A stretch of DNA of 64,000 nt from assembly GCA_028532985.1 (NCBI GenBank), contig JANCIK010000003.1:1188001-1252000 (forward strand), written 5' to 3'. The notes beneath the pieces are model-generated. The model saw only the letters and a list, made by a program, of their open reading frames with translations. It did no database searches and was not told the origin of the DNA. This document shows positions 1 to 12,546 of this stretch, one piece after another. A program made the translations under genes and the position numbers. Source of the stretch: Stropharia rugosoannulata (Eukaryota; Basidiomycota; Agaricomycetes; Agaricales; Strophariaceae). How positions within the stretch are numbered: the stretch's first letter is position 1; each line of letters begins with the position of its first letter.

Positions 1-15
1 CTTGTCACTTTCAAA

Positions 16-3000
16 ATGCGTATCTCAGGCCTCGTTCGCCTGGTCGTAGCACTGAAAGTGGGGTCGGCAGTGGCCACCCAGCTCATTCAACCGTCAACGT
101 TTACTGCACCTGGGGCTTTCCCCACTTCTGCTTTTTCAAAGTACTTTAACTCGCCCACGGCGACATCTGCCCAGCCCCAGCCGGTCATCTCCGATCCTGT
201 TCTGGTCATTTTGCTCCTTTTCGGTGTTCATTGACGTTGTATTCACTATTGTGATTTAGCACAAAACTTTTCCTCTGTCTTTGACGGATCCGAATACGAT
301 CCCAATCAATGACACTACCGACCCCCATCCATTACCGGCAGTCGCATCGTCTTCCCGGATCCTCTCAAGCGCGCTTACGCAGTTGGAGTCTATCTCCTCA
401 AACCCAGTCTTCTCCAATGACAAGTGTGGACAATGTCAGGCTATACTTGAGGTTGCAAAGTTTGTTTCACTGGCTACTCCTTCCAATGGACCTGCAGTCT
501 TTATCCGCATTTGCGAAATACTCAACTTGGCTAGCAACTGCTCTGTTACCTACGGCCAGTTTAGTGGTCTGGGATCTATCCTGACTCAAGTTGTTTCCAA
601 TGCGGATGCTGGAGGATATGATGGTCAGGTACAGACTTTCAATTATTAATCCTAAAAGTGTACACTTAATAACCTTGTTCAGGCTTTCTGTCAAAACTTC
701 TTTAGTCTATGCCCTGCCGCGCCAACAGTGCAATTAAACCTCCAGAACTGGTTTTCGAAGCCAAAACCGTCACCTCTTCCGGCCCCGAAGAAACCTAGTG
801 GAAAACGCTTGAAGGTGTTACACTTGTCTGACTTCCATCTGGACCCTAGTATGAATTGTGGCTCTGGATGACTTAAATGAAGTTATTGACTATCCTTTCA
901 GGATTCGCGACTAGCGCCGAGGCAAACTGTACATCCGGTACCTGTTGTCGAACGAACAATCATAATACCCTTAGTCCAAATGAAGTCTTGTCGCCTGCAC
1001 CCCGATATGGTGCATACTCCTGGTAAGACTATCAAAGCAGGTTGAAATTACATCCAGTTTTTGATTCATTCGTCAAGCGATGTTCCTATGTCCTTAGCTC
1101 TAGCTGCTTTGGAAGCTGTGCCAGCTTTAACTGACACCAAGGAAACCGGTTTCGACTTTACACTCTACACAGGTGACCTGGTATCTCATGATCCTGACAA
1201 CCAACTATCTAGGTTTGTGTTTCCCCTTGTACGCGTACTGTTACTTACATCCACGACAGAAACTATATTGAATACACTGAGGTGTCTAATATAATTACAT
1301 TGCATATTTGAACGCTGATTGTCAATCCATAGACTGTCCTCTATGATTTATTCAAGAAAATGTTGAATAGCGGTCCCGTGTATGCCGCTCTGGGGAATCA
1401 TGATACCTATAATCAGTGCGATAATTTACGACATCGATTTCACTTTAAAGTCTTATTTTATGCTAGAGCACAGGATGCACCACACTCACTGGAAGGAACA
1501 CTCGCTGACGAATTTAGCTGGTACTTGGACATACGTTAATATACGCAATATTATCGTACTAATTTGCTTTACCAGGAATTATGACCATGTTGCTGGGCTT
1601 TGGGAGCACGAAGGCTGGCTTCCGGAATCAGCAGTTGCCCTGGCCCGTGCTCACTATGCAGCATACATGGTACGACGTGTAGACGGGTTAAGAATCATTA
1701 CGCTTAACACGGATATGTGTACGTATCCGCTATCCTATATTCTGCAGCAGTGTTTCAGACGGTCGCTTATTCTGTGAATCTAGGGTACCGGTACGTTCCC
1801 ATTTGGTCATATCAGCTCGACAGGTATTTAACTAGTACTATCAATGAAATCTATCAGCCAAAACTACTTTAACTATATCAACATGACGAATCCTGATACA
1901 TCCGGGATGTTGCGCTTCCTCACCGATGAATTACAGGATGCTGAAGACAGTGGCGATCGAGGTGGGCTCACAGTGTTCGTCATTAATGCGTCATGAGAAT
2001 GAATGGCACCTTCTTTTTTCCAGTATGGATACTCGGGCATGTATTGACTGGTTGGGATGGGACAAACCCATTGAGAAACCCGACTAACTTATGTGAGTTC
2101 AAAGTCCTCTCTTCGTTTTTGCTTCTAACGCACATATTAGTTTACCAAATGTATCGTGTTTAGCTGATCCCACATGACCAGAGCTAAAGTTAATCATCTA
2201 TGTTCAGTGTTGACCGTTTCACGCCTCATGTTATTGCTTGTAAGTCGTACGTTGGTCATAACGGATATGCGTCTAAGATTCCTCCTAGCTATTTTTTGGG
2301 GGCAGTAAGAAACCCATAGATTTTCTTTATGCAAATCATCTCACATGAATAATTAGTACCCATGAAGACCAACTAAATGTCGGTGTTTTCCCTTTTATAA
2401 AGTGATATGTATATTTAATCCGCGACCTGATCTGTAGATCTTTTATACCAACAACGCAACAGTAATGTCAGCTGATACGGCGAGAGCTACAGCGTGGGTA
2501 GGTAAACTTGATACCTGGTAGCGTTCATGGGCCTGACTGGCTATTTGTACGCAGATCGGTCCGTCCATTACGCCCCTAACGAATCTCAACTCAGGCTTCC
2601 GGGTCTATGAAGTGGATTCCGCAGTACGCCATCCTCTCCTGTTCTCAAATTAGCTATCTCACTCACCGTTACTGACCAATAAGACATTCGATATTCTTGA
2701 CGCTCACACGTACGCTCCATGTTCCCTGCGTGCCATCAATACCAGGGTCTAACGTTGGCATTACTATTTTCCTTAGGTGGAGGGCTGACGTGAATACATT
2801 CCCAAGTCTTGACCATCAGACTTCGTTTGGCCCGACGTATGCGTACGAGTACAATACACGGGAAACGTATGGCAAAAGTATCACTTCGTGGGGGCCAGAT
2901 GACCCATTGAATGCGACATGGTGGCACCTTGTCACTGAAGGTTAGCCTAGATTTGATCCCCCAGAAGCAAACAATATTGAAATTCCTTCCCATTAGCTAT

Positions 3001-3234
3001 GGAAGCCGATCAAGGATTAGTTTCTGTGAGCCTTCTACGATATTAACTGCGATCCTTTTCCGCTCACGACTGTGTTACTAGACATTCCGCACCTTCCAGG
3101 GCAAGGGCTCCGTGCGCACTACGCCATGCACTGGCGCTTGTGTAAACGCGACCATATGCTACATGCGGAGCGGTTCTGTAAGTATCGCGATGCAAAATTG
3201 CCAGCAGGGATTCGGGTCCGTGCAAGGTAGTTGA
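16..3234 (+). CDS. Acid sphingomyelinase-like phosphodiesterase (secreted metallophosphoesterase)
   Basis: Predicted secreted sphingomyelin phosphodiesterase that would hydrolyse phosphodiester head groups. The start at 16 gives a hydrophobic signal peptide (MRISGLVRLVVALKVGSAVA). Spliced exons then show a saposin-B-like region with paired Cys (DKCGQCQAIL..., around 400-640), followed by the metallophosphatase motifs in family order: LSDFHLD (about 825), YTGDLVSHD (about 1170), ALGNHDTYN (about 1385), GHVLTGWDG (about 2040), and HTHEDQ, whose codons are split by an intron near 2306-2357 (spliced IFWGHTHEDQ). The Cys-rich tail ends at tga 3232-3234. At least ten short introns are needed. All metal-binding motifs are present, so it should be active. 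Substrate is inferred from the family; sphingomyelin itself is not proven. Exact exon ends were not all resolved. Confidence 0.85.
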
Positions 3235-3406
3235 TGGGTTTTCAGAATGCAAAACTCTATAATTTAAAGAATCAATATCTGACTGCGCCCTATGCCAGCC
3301 TATGCTTTTGTTAGTATCTTCCTGTATATATCCTTTATATCTTGCTTTACAATTTAAGGGTATATAAAATAGTTTGAGCATATTCTACATAGTATGATGT
3401 GCGGTC

Positions 3407-4776
3407 TCAAGCCAACACTGGGTTGTTCTCAGCGAAGTATTCATGTGAGTCGGCGTTCAAGATGGCACGAGCGGGGTTGCTTTTAGCCAGGCTCTTGGCA
3501 GCAGTCTGACCGTAGGCGTAGTCGTCGGTGCCACCGTTCTTGGTGAAATGGGATGACTCGTGGATGATGGTTCCAGCCTAAAGATCGTCTAGTAAGCGCG
3601 ATTGTTTGTGCGTATGGGCGGGGATAAAATATACCTTGGAATCAGTTCCGGTGTTAGGGGCGTTCCAGAATGCGCTGCACAAATAGATCTTTCCGAAGCT
3701 ATTTCCCAGTCGTAAGTTCGTGTTTATGGGTTTATAATGTCTTGTAGCAACTCACGTTCCAGGGTAGACATAAGCGTAAGCAGACTCCGTGCAGGTGCTG
3801 CAGTCGTAGGTGAAAGTGGAGAAGTCGTTGCCGTCAATCAGGGAGAAATGGGACAGGACGGAGTTGTAGCGCGAGCTGGTGAAGGTACCGAACCATGTGC
3901 TGTATCGTGTTGTCGTCGAGGTATGGGAGCTAAGGTAACTATTTCGACCGTTAGCGAAATTGCACAGCGTAACACAAAATAGGAGTGGGTAGAAAAATAC
4001 TTACGACTTCGCGCTCGCAGCGTAGGTCTCAGCAGACGCGATAGCAGTGTTTAGCTGCGTTTGTCTAGCAGCCGAGCATCCTATGAAGGTGGCGGCGCGC
4101 TTAGAGAGGGAGCTGGGCGCTTCGTCGCGGCGGGCGACGACGAGGTTTCCAGCGACGTTAGCAGTGACAACACCAGTCTCGGTCTCAGCTTCGATGCGCT
4201 CGACCTTGTTATCTCCCTTCACAATGTAGAATTCTTTGTCGGCCTCGAAATCGAAGATACCGGACCCGGGGGCGGTGAAGTTGTATCCGGCGGACACTAT
4301 GATCAATCAACGGGTTATAAGTGAATAATAATTCTTTATTTGAACAAAAATAGCATTACAGTCATGAGAAACAGACACGGAGGAGCCGGGGGCAAGGACG
4401 GTGTATGCGCCTAAAGCAGCTGCGGTCTCCGGGACGTATTTCACTTTGATACCCTGGAAGGAAGGACGGCCGCCTTTCGCGTCGGTGATCGAGAACTTGT
4501 TTGTCGGGCGCTTGGAGAGAAGGCCGCGTGGATCATTCAAGATCTTCAGCGTCTCTGTTCCGGTGTTGGTGATAGTCGCCGTGATCTTCAGGTTCTCAAC
4601 ATCCTTCACGCTCTTGGGGCCTGAAGAGTGTGGTACACAAAGTTATTAATAGCGTCTGACAGATATAAATAGACACGCGTACCAGAGAGCGACAACGACA
4701 ACGGCGATGCTGCAGAGACAGCAGAGCCACCGAGCAGAAGAATGGCGAGGATAGACTTAAGAGAAGGCGTCAACAT
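3407..4776 (-). CDS. M35 (deuterolysin/peptidyl-Lys) metalloendopeptidase, secreted
   Basis: Secreted zinc endopeptidase of the aspzincin (M35) family. The start at 4776 gives a signal peptide ([20 protein letters not shown]). Next comes an Ig-like propeptide region with [20 protein letters not shown]. The mature domain has the zinc motif HESSHF (about 3550) and the downstream aspzincin motif GGTDDYAYG (about 3520) that supplies the third ligand, an Asp. The C-terminus reads AENNPVLA and stops at 3407-3409. Five or so short introns are present; coding pieces lie near 4609-4307, 4300-4001 and 3900-3407. The GTxDYAYG form is typical of basidiomycete peptidyl-Lys peptidases, so Lys-N specificity is likely but inferred. 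It is divergent from the F-box gene at 5283. Confidence 0.85.
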
Positions 4777-5282
4777 GGCTCAAAGAGTTTGGGATACTGA
4801 AGAAGGTTACTGCAGCTCATAGATTTTATAGCGTCGTCAGTAGTGTTGTCCAAGCGCCTTGGCGCTTAAAGTGCTACATTGAACACGGTGGTGCCAATCG
4901 CAGTAAAAGGTCCTACCGCAATCATTGTCGAGAGAGAAGTAGACAAAGCCTCTGTGAGATCTAGACATTTCACCAAGCTTCAGAGGAGGCCGCATGACAA
5001 GAGACGACAAGGCTCGACAAGGTAGGACAGAAAAGAGCATGATAACACTCAGGCATAACAGATGCAGGTAAAGTAGCCAAGAATGAGATAGGCTGGAAAT
5101 GAATAGAGCAATGTGGAGTGCCAAAGCTCGTCATCTATGCGCCATGCCTTGCCCATGCGACAGCGCTGCTTCTTTAACGTTGTTTTGAACCGAACTGCGG
5201 AGCGTCGGCCGGACGGTAAGTCACGACAAATGGAAATTCGCGTTCCGTCAAGATTAGATAAGCTTTCCACATATAACTTGTC
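4777..5282. other. Intergenic region between divergent M35 peptidase and F-box genes
   Basis: Shared upstream region of two divergently transcribed genes. An AT-rich stretch (gattttatag, about 4822) lies about 50 bp upstream of the peptidase ATG and could act as a TATA-like element. Short open frames here on both strands have no recognisable content. Confidence 0.5.
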
Positions 5283-6511
5283 ATGGACACCCTCACATTA
5301 CCACCCGAGATCTGGCTTGAAATATTCGAATGGGCGACCTATAGCACGAATTTCTCCCTGAGCAACCACGTCTCTTTTGAGCCTATTCCCGACGCTGGGC
5401 GGGATTACAGCATACCGGTCAAAGTCGCCATCGCGTCCGTGTGCAGTGCATGGCGAATACTGATCGCAGAAATATTGTACAAGGACGTCGTGATAAGACA
5501 TGGTGCACATGCTCTCCAGAGTGTATTGGAAAGACGTAAGCAGACGGGCAAGCGCTACGGAGAAATGGTTAGTCTGTCCAATATAAATCAGCTCTTGAGC
5601 TTGTCTTGAGCAGCGCATGTGCTTATCATCACGAGTAGGTTCGTCGCGTGGTTCTTCCCTATCATAGTACGGTCGCAGAGTCATCGCATACTCTTCAATC
5701 TGTTGATGTTCTGAAACTATGCCCTAATATCCATACTCTTTTCCGCCCTCAACATTCACTTCTGGATGGCATGCGCTTCGATTTTGATGCTGAAAGTCTA
5801 GCACTTCCTTCTCTCCAGCGTCTTGAATGGTGGCACCACAGTGAAGCCGAGCAGTCAGGAGGCATTAATTCACTTGGGAAAGCCATACGAAATGCGCCAA
5901 ACCTTCAGTATCTCTTCATTGGAGGAGTAGTGGGGTCAAGTCGAATTTGCAATGAACCAGGCCCTTTCGTTCTCGAACACCTCGAGACATTGCGGCTCCA
6001 TATACGGAGTGGCACGCTCTTTTATCGAATCCTATTCCAGTGGTCTATGCCCCATTTGACACATGTCATCCTTGATTCTCCGCCGGTTAGAGAAGGTTTA
6101 GACGCCATATGGGACGTGCTTGGTGACCAGCTCGAAATCATTGAGTTCGGTCGGCATGTCCGATTCCTCATGAGCGATAGCCTTTCTCCCTGCCTATCCG
6201 GTTGTCGCAATCTGAAGTGCCTGAACTACTTCATGTTCTTCACAGCACCTCCAGAAATTACGCACGCCCATGATAACATAATTGAAGTTGGCCTGCATTC
6301 GCAGGTTAATGATTTGCTTGCAGACGGAGGTTCAGCTTGGAAATTGATCGCAAAACACTTCGATTTTCTTTGCGGGCCTTGTCTACCTGCGCTGAGGAAA
6401 ATAAATTTATATGGTGAATGGAGATCAATTCTTTCACATCGCCTTTTTCAACCCATTCTCGAAAGTCTCAGCAAGGGAGACAGGACTGTGCAAGTAAGCG
6501 TTCGCAAGTGA
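5283..6511 (+). CDS. F-box protein with LRR-like C-terminus
   Basis: Predicted substrate receptor of an SCF ubiquitin ligase. The N-terminus LTLPPEIWLEIFEWA, followed by VCSAWRILIAEILYKDV, is the F-box helical pattern that binds Skp1. One intron joins the exons (KRYGEM | VRRVVLPYHS), with donor gttagt near 5569 and acceptor gagtag ending near 5639. The remainder (CPNIHTLFRPQHS, LPSLQRLEWWHHS, LETLRLHIRS) has irregular leucine-rich repeat character. The spliced protein is about 385 aa and stops at 6509-6511. Agaricomycetes carry very large families of such proteins, and the target cannot be read from sequence. Confidence 0.8.
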
Positions 6512-6655
6512 GATTTATGTACAGTCCGGAAGACGTTCTTGCTGCTGCCGTGTGTAACATATGTGGTATTTAGATCGTGTATATATCTTCATTGAACTTT
6601 TGACAGCGTATACACTTAATGGTAGGTAACAAGCAATATCTGCTTGTAAGGTGTG

Positions 6656-7347
6656 TCAATGAAAGAGAGAGCGCAGAAAAGTGGCCTCCTTTTCCATCTC
6701 TTCCATCGCGCGAGGCTTGCGATCCTCATCAGCATCAACCCGCAGTGCGTTGCCTTTAGCATTGGAAGACAGGGAATTGAGTGCATTGTTCATTAAGCCT
6801 TCATGATTCTCTAATTCTGGGTATATGTCATCATTTCTGCCTTCGAAAATGTCTCCTCGAGATTTGCGCGGAAGGAGATGAAAGTGAACATGAGGGACAG
6901 ACTGGCCAGCGGACTTGCCATCCTAATGTGATATGCACATTGTCATAATATGAAGGCGTAACTTGCGACGGGACGAACCTGACACGCTATAGTCAGCGCG
7001 TCGGCTCCATAGGCTTTCTCTATGACGCTCCCGACGCGCTTTATAGAACGCATTAAACATGAGAGCTCATTATCTATTAGCTTTTATTCAGGGAAAGACC
7101 ACAGTCAGATGATGTTGAGACTGAACCATCAAGATCTGTTAATCGAGCAACAGGTCTGTTGGGGACAACGAGGACATCTAGTTAAAGGGATGTTGAACAA
7201 CGCGTAGCTTGCTTTTGAAATAAGTTGCAATAAAAGCAGCTTACGACCAGGGACAATTGGTTTCAGGTTAACGATAGCGAAAGAGAGGGAAGCACGATAA
7301 AAAGCTTGAGAAGTGACTTCAAAGGTTGAAAAGAAAAGAGGAACCAT
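6656..7347 (-). CDS. FHIT: Fhit-type HIT hydrolase (bis(5'-adenosyl)-triphosphatase)
   Basis: HIT-superfamily hydrolase that cleaves diadenosine triphosphate to AMP and ADP through a histidine intermediate. The start at 7347 reads [20 protein letters not shown], followed by [14 protein letters not shown], which matches the Fhit N-terminal strand pattern. Later exons give [16 protein letters not shown] and then [19 protein letters not shown] (about 6905-6860), which holds the HxHxH triad and the Fhit-specific LPRK. The tail ([18 protein letters not shown]) is the fungal C-terminal extension. It stops at 6656-6658, with three or four exons. Catalytic residues are intact. Confidence 0.87.
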
Positions 7348-7891
7348 GATGCACAGGTTGCTCTTCTACTTACTACGTGCCTCAATATTTCAATCACGCT
7401 TGCTTTCCTCAATGCACAGATGCTCACGTAAGCACTTGTTCTCGTCCTCTTTCCCTGTCGCCTATAGCTAGCTTATAGCGCGCAATCTATGCTTGTCTAC
7501 GTAGCAGAAGATACACGTAAGTAGAGGCAGAAATGAGAATATGGCAGAAGTTGGGCAGAAGTCATCTTCGAGTCCGCCAAGAGTCCAATGATCTCCAAGG
7601 ATGCTCTCAACCGCAGGAAGCAAAAATCCTGCCAGCGGTTGCTCTGCACTCCGTAAATGAAGGCTGTTACAGACGCTATGTGACCTTATGTGATACGACT
7701 CCAAGGACCCGCTTTCCAACAGGAGGAAGCACCGGTAGCATGATTTGTGAGGTTCCATTGGCAGACATCAGTGCCATCCAGGCGTTCGATACTTAAGTCT
7801 GAATACTAGAAGATAGACCCAGTTTCATCTCTACTTGAACCGATTATAAGGACCAGGAAACATACTCTGACCCATCTCAAGGTGATGTCGA
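7348..7891. other. Intergenic region, no gene seen
   Basis: Lies upstream of the Fhit gene and downstream of the next minus-strand gene. Open frames up to about 96 codons occur on both strands but show no splice logic, domains or compositional support. Confidence 0.4.
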
Positions 7892-8248
7892 CTAATCGGC
7901 TTCGTCTTTCTTAGTGAGATGACCATCAGCGGTGCTCCCGACAACATCCTGGGCGGGGTCATTGCCATTGCATGTTTCAGCGGAAGGATCCTTGAGAGTC
8001 CCTAGTAGGCTGTCTAAGTTTTGTAAAATGCCGTCGATTTTGCTTTCCATTCCTTCCGCCATGGTCTCCGCATTCGTTAGCCGTGCGAGTAATTCTGCAA
8101 CGTCTTCTCCACCGAGAAGGCCTGGGTTACTAGTGACGAAGTCCGTTAGTTCATCAAGATCTTGCTGCATTTTGATTATTTCTTGAGTCGAGTCGACGAT
8201 GTCATGGTCGGCTCTGGATACCTGAGCCGTGCCATTGTTGGAGGTCAT
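7892..8248 (-). CDS. Small acidic coiled-coil protein, unknown function
   Basis: Intronless 118-residue acidic protein starting MTSNNGTAQVSRADHDIVDS and ending HLTKKDEAD. The centre (IIKMQQDLDELTDFV, then VAELLARLTNAETMAEGMES and IDGILQNLDSLLGTL) is strongly helical with hydrophobic heptads, so a coiled coil is likely. I do not recognise the family. A longer frame begins upstream at 8296, but its first 16 residues would overlap the divergent promoter, so I prefer the ATG at 8248. Its start lies only 50 bp from the THOC1 start on the other strand, so the two are likely co-regulated. Confidence 0.6.
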   Translation of the reverse strand: MTSNNGTAQVSRADHDIVDSTQEIIKMQQDLDELTDFVTSNPGLLGGEDVAELLARLTNAETMAEGMESKIDGILQNLDSLLGTLKDPSAETCNGNDPAQDVVGSTADGHLTKKDEAD

Positions 8249-8298
8249 GATGACAAGAAGCAGAAAAGTGTTGTGCTCAATTTGGACCACCATCAATT
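8249..8298. promoter_or_regulatory. Very short bidirectional promoter/5'UTR space
   Basis: Only 50 bp separate the start codons of the divergent small coiled-coil gene (8248) and THOC1 (8299). Either the core promoters overlap the coding sequences or the transcripts overlap antisense at their 5' ends. Confidence 0.5.
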
Positions 8299-10820
8299 AT
8301 GGTCTCTCTCAAACCACATTTCACCTCTTTACTGCAGTCCCTGCCTCCCGCCCCTGCTGACCAACGGAAGCTTGACAAGAGTGTCGAAGGTACATTATTC
8401 GCGTCCAAGGATGCTTGCTCCTTAGAGAACAAAAAGCTTCAATGGGAGTACCTGTTGAAAGACGATATCTTTCAGCTCGCAGTGCGTGTTGTATACACTT
8501 CGCTATATGCTCTATTTGACTAAACATCAACTCCAGTCTATGGAGGGTGCACAGCTAAAGAAGGACTCTACTAAATACTATGACAACTTACGCCTGAAGC
8601 TGGACCTTATTCTGACATTCTCTGAACACGGTATGAACACTTACTACAAGAGAACTGAGTAGCCTAATACGCCACCTACAGATGCTTGCGAAGCTTCCTT
8701 CCCGCTCACCATTCTGCAAGACCTACTTGAGATGCAAACGATTACCTCATGCTCCCAAATATTTTCATGGATTGAAGCTCGGGCACCTCGACTGACGAAG
8801 GACATGATACCGCAAAAGGGGAAAGCGCTTATTCTGCTACGAACGTTGAATGATCTTTTACGACGCTTGTCTAAAATGGGAACCAATACCATATTCTGCG
8901 GCAGGATATTGACGTTCCTCAGCGGTGTTTTCCCGTTAGGTGAACGAAGTGGCGTCAATTTACGAGGGGAATACGGGCCAACATGGGAGAGCGTTCTTTT
9001 TGCGGACAAGAAGAAGCAGGTGGAAGATGACGAGGGACAACAAACAAATGAAGCAGGCAGCAAAGTGGAGGACAATGATAAGATGCAAGTGGATGAAAAG
9101 CAAGACGTAGCTCAGTCGCCGGAGGAAAAACGTGAAGGTGTGTTCTTGTATTAGTTTTGGTTCAATGGGCCACCTTTTTCTTAAGTATCTGCCCAGAATT
9201 CTATAACACATTTTGGACTTTGCAGTTACCATTCTCTAAGCCACCTATATTCGCCAACAAGGACACATTCCCGCAATTCAAAGAGGCCCTAAATAAGGTC
9301 ATGCCTGTCATCAAAGAAGCCACTGCTAAGGAAAGAGCTATGATGGGAAGCAAACTTGGATCAGTCGGAGTGTCGGGTGCCTTGAAACGGAAACGCGAGC
9401 CTTCTACTGTTGAGGAGAGTAACTCAAACGAGTATTTCTTTGCAAAGTTCTTGACAAGCCCAGACTTGTTAGATTTAGAGGTTAGGATTGATACCCCTTT
9501 TACCCTGGTAGTACCTGACCATCAGTCATATACAGATCGCTGATACACACTTCCGACGGCAATTCTTGTTCCAACTTCTCATATTGTTGAACCATCTCCT
9601 GTGGTTTACTGCAAGCGCAAAAACTACATGGACATCACCACGAAACAGATCTCTCCAAATGGAATTCACTTTGGAAGAGTCCGATGCTCATTGGGTTCAG
9701 GAGAGCATACACAAGGTGTTTGAGGAACTACGACAGACCGCACCAAATGGACGCGTCTTTGCTGATACGGTCCATGCCATCCTCGAACGCGAACGGAATT
9801 GGGTGAAATGGAAAAATGAACTCTGTACACCGTTTGACAAAGATCCATCACTTACTGTTGTTGACGGACGATCTATCGACCTCTTCGAAGCAACTAAAGG
9901 CAAGCGCGAGAGCATGCGCCAACCACCAGAAGAATGGAAATGGAGTTTGGGAACAGAGGCTTTGACTGAGATATGGGAAATGGGCTACAGAAGTCTGCAA
10001 GACTTGGAAAACATCTTCGAGTGCGTCTACACATCTACCCTATTCATAGTATTTGACCTGAAAATTCATTCTCTTTCAAGTCCTGGTGACGTCAAGACTT
10101 TTGTGAAGAAAATCAAATTAGAAGACTCCAGGATTGAACTTCGAAAGAAGCAATTGGAAAGAATTGCTCTATCTAGAAGACAAGCCGCAGCGGCGCAAGA
10201 TGCTGGGTCACAATTGCAGACGCCCGTCATTGTGGTGTCGGCGGAAACGACAGCCATGGCAATTGATGCACCGGCAAACACGATCGAAGGCGCGAATGCT
10301 GGGTTGATTGCCCCGCGTCCCACCACAACTGCCAACAATCCTCTGCTTCACCCATCTTTGCCACCTAAGCCCGGCTCACCTACCAAGGCCCCACCGTCGC
10401 AAGAAACTGCTAAAAGCGACACAGCGACCCCTTCTGCGACCTCCACACCTTCCCCTGCGCTCACGGCTGCGGTACCTGCTCCTGTTCCTATAATTGCTGA
10501 CAGCGAGATTGCTAAATATGACGAGGTAAATTATAGCTTTTTGCTGCATACGGTACGCTTTAACACGTTTGTTATAGAATAAGCAAAGATGGGCATGGCT
10601 CGCCCTTCGTGCGGCCCGCGACACGCATCTTCAACACTTCGGAAAAATAGGGACCGGTGATATCGAGGTATTGGCTCAAGAAATTGAAAAAGAGGAGAAG
10701 GTTGCAAAAGGGGATGATAATCCAAGTGGATCCACTGCAGAGGATACGGCCACCGACAGCCCTTCATTACTGGGCACAGAAAGTTCCTCTGAATCAATTG
10801 CTAAGGATATGGAAACATAG
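8299..10820 (+). CDS. THOC1: THO complex subunit 1 (THOC1/Hpr1 homologue)
   Basis: Subunit of the nuclear THO/TREX complex that couples transcription to mRNA packaging and export. Exons show [20 protein letters not shown] with IFSWIEAR (about 8695-8775), then [19 protein letters not shown] and [20 protein letters not shown], then [16 protein letters not shown] (about 9200), and [20 protein letters not shown] (about 9545-9603), all hallmark THOC1 blocks. The last exon gives [20 protein letters not shown] and stops at 10818-10820. A low-complexity Ala/Pro/Thr-rich segment (about 10240-10500) precedes that exon. About seven exons are needed. Start [20 protein letters not shown]. Confidence 0.88.
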
Positions 10821-11034
10821 CAAAGCATTCTGTAGCTTTGATATATTGATATGATTAATCCTAGAATAGCGGATGATGTTAAGTAGTGTACCAGATGATC
10901 GGCGACGATAACATGTGGAGGTGATTTCATTGATCCGATCTTCCAGACCGACCTATAACAATCTATATCATACGCCCATTTGCTACAAACCCTACTCTGT
11001 CTTACAACTAAGTACAACTCTCCTTCGCCTCGTT

Positions 11035-12546
11035 ATGACGTCTCTGAAGGTATTTGTCGCGGTTTCTGCTTCTGCATGAATGCTGACCGGATTGAGCAGA
11101 ATGTACTCGTGACAGGAGGTGCTGGTTACATTGGTCCGTATTTCCTCATCTTGCCACCCTGCCTCCCTACTTTGGTATATAACATAGCTCCATAGGTAGC
11201 CATGTTATCTATGAACTGCAAAAGACAAGAAGATACCAAGTTATTTCAATCGATAACAACCACAACTCCTACCCTATCGCCCTGACGCGCGTATCTGAGC
11301 TTTCGAAGAGCGAATTACCTGCAAATGCAACGGAAGTCGAGAAGCAAAGCACCGAAATCTTGTCTCACAAATGCGACTTGACCAAGCCAGAAGAGATCAG
11401 GGCTGTATTCGCAAAATACGGGAAAGAAAGCATCTGGGGCGTTATTCATATTGCAGTGCGTTCAAACTAGCGCGATTTTGTTTTGTGGCTAAGCTCAGGG
11501 GTTTTTCGTAAAAGGCTTACAAGGCAGTGGGAGAGTCTACAGAAATCCCCCTCACGTACTATCAGAATAACGTCTCTGCTACTGTTTCTCTGCTCCAAAT
11601 AATGGCGGAGTACGAGTGCAAGCGTATAGTCTACTCGTCGTCAGCAACAGTCTATGGAACTCCCCCTATTATTCCTATCCCAGAATCGACACGCCTCCAG
11701 GCAGATAGTCCTTATGGAAAGACCAAAGTTATGTGCGAAACTATCATCGATGACCTTTGCCACTGTACGTTCGAATTGTATGTCAGAAGCCGAGGAGGGC
11801 TAACCCCTGCTCAGCCGATAAAAACTGGAGGGCCATCTCTCTGAGATACTTCAAGTGAGTGTGGCTACAGTTGCATGTCAGTTGGCATACTCATTTCGTA
11901 ACCTTATGATAATAAGCCCTGCTGGCGCGCATCCATCAGGACTAATTGGTGAAGAGCCCCGAGGCAGACCTGGTAATTTGCTGCCTCTGCTCGCTCACAT
12001 GGCTGTTGGCCGCGTCAAAGATGCGACACTCAAAGTTTTCGGCAATGACTACCCGACGCCGTATGTTTCCTTCCAGTGCATTATTGCAAATGTATTCTTA
12101 CAAGTTTCAGAGATGGGACGTGCGTTCGAGACTATCTCCACATCATGGACTTGGCATCTGGACATGTTTTGGCGCTAACCGCCCTGTCCGATGATTCGAA
12201 AATATTCTCCGCTGATTCCGCAGCGTTTTTCAAGGCGTATAATCTAGGCAAGGGCAAAGGAATGAGTGTTCTTCAGATTATAGATGCTATGCGTAAAGCC
12301 ACTGGTTTCGACTATAAATATGAAGTAATCGGACGACGGTATGTCTCCACCGCGCCTCAATATCTCGTCATAATTGATCTGAGGGTGACATTTTCTGTCA
12401 GACGCGGGGATGTGCCCGATTTGACGGCTGATCCAACCCTGGCTGAGGAAGAACTCGGGTTCAAGGCTCCTGCAGACCTTGAGACCATGTGCCGTGATTT
12501 ATGGAACTGGCAATCTAAGAACCGCGTCGGATATGGGGAACAGTAA
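11035..12546 (+). CDS. GAL10: UDP-glucose 4-epimerase (short-chain dehydrogenase/reductase type)
   Basis: Interconverts UDP-galactose and UDP-glucose in the Leloir pathway. The first exon is only MTSLK. After an intron come the NAD-binding motif [13 protein letters not shown] (about 11101), then [20 protein letters not shown], the catalytic Ser-Tyr-Lys set YSSSATVYG...SPYGKTK (about 11635-11730), [16 protein letters not shown] (about 11930) and [17 protein letters not shown] (about 12115). The C-terminus ([20 protein letters not shown]) stops at 12544-12546. It is epimerase only: no fused aldose 1-epimerase domain as in Saccharomyces Gal10. About seven exons. Confidence 0.92.
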
